Origin: Gyrodactylus bullatarudis
Lineage: Eukaryota; Platyhelminthes; Monogenea; Gyrodactylidea; Gyrodactylidae
Assembly (NCBI GenBank): GCA_012064415.1
Contig: SSNU01000244.1
Location: 124,001-188,000 of the forward strand
Direction of reading: 5' to 3'
DNA: 64,000 nucleotides
The notes beneath the pieces were generated by a model, which was not told the DNA's origin, ran no database searches, and saw nothing but the letters and a program-made list of their open reading frames with translations. Positions 62,011-64,000 of this stretch are shown piece after piece. Made by a program: the position numbers and the translations under genes. Position 1 is the stretch's first letter, and every line of letters starts with the position of its first letter.

Positions 62011-62329
62011 TTGTCAATTTATTTTGATAAAGAAGAACTCATTGATTTACTCATTTCATTGAAGAAAACATTGGTTGTAGATGAATAAAGTACTTGCAAC
62101 TTGATGTTTTAACAGAAAAAAGTAATAAAGATAAGTAAATTTGTCGAATGATAGAGTACAAATATTTGATTTCAGTGTGAAATCAAATGGATTATCTAAT
62201 AGTACTGCTTAAAGGAGATACACTTGTGTTGAGAGGAATAATAAAACAGGAAATTCATGGGAAAAATTTATTTATGCAATATTAAATAAAGAAAAAAACG
62301 TAACATTTTTACAAAGGTATCTTTTACCC

Positions 62330-62755
62330 TCAACTAAAGAGTCGTTCGAAAACAGATTTCATCAATTTAGCCTTTGGTCCGCCATAATTGATCGACATTC
62401 TCTCGAGGACTTCTTTGTTATTGGTGCCGAGAGCCATGCCAATCCTGAGACTCCAAATAAAGTATTCATAATCCCTCAGGTCGTCTGGATTAAGGGTAAT
62501 ACGAAAGACCTGATCATCTTGTAGGAATAAATATTTCATATTATCGCTGAGAATGTTCCCATATGGGCCATCAAATTCAGCAGCCAAATAATGAGCAAAT
62601 GATTCGTTATTTGTAGATATTGAGGAAGACTTTCGAACTTTTTCCTTAAAGTCAATAAGGTCAGCTTCATAGTTGAGGGGTTCCCCGCGTCCTTCACACT
62701 TGTCGACAAGAAGAGACAGGGTTACAGCAAAAATGATCAATGAAAATGAATGCAT
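62330..62755 (-). CDS. Secreted protein of unknown family
   Basis: A single exon of 141 residues. Residues 1-22 are a clear signal peptide (SLIIFAVTLSLLVDKCEG). The mature part is about 119 residues, charged, with DYEYFIWSLRIGMALG at 95-110 and VLERMS at 116-121. That motif resembles EYKYFAWKLAISVMQ...LERVLSS of the next gene (59145-62010, same strand, 319 bp downstream), so the two are probably diverged tandem duplicates. Only one Cys (C20) is present, inside the signal, so no disulfide-rich fold. A TATATA box lies near 62822-62827 on this strand, about 65-70 nt upstream of the ATG. The function is unknown; secretion is the only supported trait. Confidence 0.75.
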   Translation of the reverse strand: MHSFSLIIFAVTLSLLVDKCEGRGEPLNYEADLIDFKEKVRKSSSISTNNESFAHYLAAEFDGPYGNILSDNMKYLFLQDDQVFRITLNPDDLRDYEYFIWSLRIGMALGTNNKEVLERMSINYGGPKAKLMKSVFERLFS

Positions 62756-62820
62756 TTGTAGTATGAGAGAGTCTTGAGATCTTTTTTGAAACTTTGAAAG
62801 GAAACTGCATTGTACTGACA

Positions 62821-62828
62821 GTTATATA
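62821..62828 (-). promoter_or_regulatory. TATA-like box upstream of the secreted-protein gene
   Basis: CATATATAAC on the minus strand, 66-73 nt before the ATG at 62755, a normal distance for a TATA box with a short 5' UTR. Confidence 0.4.
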
Positions 62829-63275
62829 TGGGTTGGTCTCCCACGTTCATTGCTTGAAAAGCTTAAAATGCTTCTGATTGGTTAGACATAGAAAGATCTT
62901 TTCTTTTAAAGGAAAAATTGAAAAGAATAAATAACTAGATAAAAGTTCATCTTCTTCATGTTGTACAAGTTTCCTTTTTGCAGTTGAAGAAAAAGTAGAG
63001 TCCAAATTCATTTATACACGAACGCTATTTTAATTAGAATTGTGAATTCGGTATTTTACGTAGTTACTTGTACTAATGTTGAAAATAGTAATTAGTAGGA
63101 CTTGAATATCCACTTTTAATATCATCACTATCTCTCTTCCACTTTGGATATTATTCCTGTGATCTGAATCATTTGTTGAATGAATAAATGGGGGTGAAAT
63201 GCATACTTTTCAAAACCTGTTTCATGGATAGGGGGAGGGGAATAGATGAAAGCGTATGTATCAGGTAGAAGAGAG
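62829..63275. other. intergenic, nothing seen
   Basis: AT-rich DNA upstream of the secreted-protein gene; no coding frame or repeat recognised. Likewise 63912-64000 at the edge. Confidence 0.5.
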
Positions 63276-63911
63276 TATGAGAAAAATGGTGAAAAAGACA
63301 AACACTTGTAATTTTTCAGATAACTAGGATAAAAATTTAATTGTACTGAAAGGGAGAAGATAAATTCCGATAGATTGATTGAAAATAAAGTTGGTTAATA
63401 TGTATGAAGATTTACAAAAAACCCATTTTTTCATCAAGAATACGAATAGGTTAAAAAGTTTTTGGAATCAAGATTGTTTTGCCTATCAATTGAAAAAAAT
63501 AGGATGGTCATTTTAAAATTTCGATTTCGTTTCAAAATTCCATTTTTTCGAGCTTTTAAAAATTTTTCAGATCCGCCATTTTAAAGGGATTTTGAATCAT
63601 AGAAATTTCATTGATTTTCAAGTAGTGAAATTGATCAAGAGATCAAAATTCAACGTGGAAACACTAATGAGATCAATCATTAAATCAGATTCAGAATAAT
63701 TTTTCTTTTTCAATTTCAATCCTGAAAAACTTCTTCTGGCTCTACTATCATGTCAATGCGATTTTTACGCCGAATCGAAATTTAAAAAAGGACCATAATT
63801 TTTTTCAATATGAGAAAATGAGGAAAAAGACAAACACTTTTAATTTTTCAGATAACTATAGGATAAAAATTTAATTGTACAGAAAGAGAGGACATAAACT
63901 CCGATAGATTG
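63276..63911. repeat. 100-bp direct repeats flanking an F1 copy
   Basis: 63276-63378 and 63809-63911 share AAGACAAACACTT, AATTTTTCAGATAACTA and GGATAAAAATTTAATTGTAC with few changes. They flank the truncated F1 at 63386. Confidence 0.75.
63386..63808. mobile_element. F1 element, truncated
   Basis: Begins TAAAGTTGGTTAATATGTATGAAG and keeps the F1 interior (ATTTCATTGATTTTCAAGTAG) but has no right end. It lies between two direct copies of a 100-bp sequence (63276-63378 and 63809-63911). Confidence 0.55.
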
Positions 63912-64000
63912 GAGAAACTCATTATATTCGAGGTTGAAATGAATTAAGCAAATTTGAACAAAAAAAGATCTTTATTTTTTCTCTATTGATAAAAATGATT

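Noticed and set aside
1..64000. CRISPR arrays, operons, rRNA or phage genes
   Set aside because: None seen; spliced genes and animal transposons show this is eukaryotic nuclear DNA.

Overview
This is nuclear DNA from an animal: AT-rich by eye, with spliced genes on both strands and many dead DNA transposons. The genes are ordinary metazoan families (XK-related scramblase, Fusilli/ESRP splicing regulator, UBXN1, NAA30, USP16/45, CYB561D2, UQCRH). I lean towards an arthropod, perhaps a crustacean, but the sequence does not prove that. A genome-wide trait stands out: many introns are only 25-35 nt long, while others exceed 10 kb.

Layout. 1-9005 (+): the 3' part of an XK-related membrane protein gene whose first exon(s) lie left of the window. 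9393-38628 (-): a complete 13-exon fusilli/ESRP gene, 959 codons, reconstructed with every exon phase matching; its introns are swollen by foldback elements, a tRNA-like SINE, and an internally deleted piggyBac element (33627-35244, flanked by TTAA). 38629-51346: about 12.7 kb without a recognisable gene, holding SINE copies, foldback repeats, two TTAA-flanked piggyBac-type MITEs and a decayed mariner. 51347-57943: a compact island of six genes: UBXN1 (-), NAA30 (-), USP16/45-like (-), an unknown acidic protein (+), CYB561D2 (-) and UQCRH (+), with starts only 53 bp apart in the last pair. 57944-59144: a 650-bp near-perfect palindromic element. 59145-62755: two minus-strand genes of unknown family that appear related to each other, the second with a signal peptide. 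62756-64000: repeats only.

The genes do not form one pathway; UBXN1 and the USP act in the ubiquitin system, UQCRH in respiratory complex III, NAA30 in co-translational N-terminal acetylation. The most unusual items are the ultrashort introns (one of 25 nt in NAA30, one of 34 nt inside the piggyBac transposase), the doubled terminal repeats of the piggyBac element, the new tandem gene pair, and the heavy load of long-arm foldback elements. All family calls are from reading the translations; no database search was possible.
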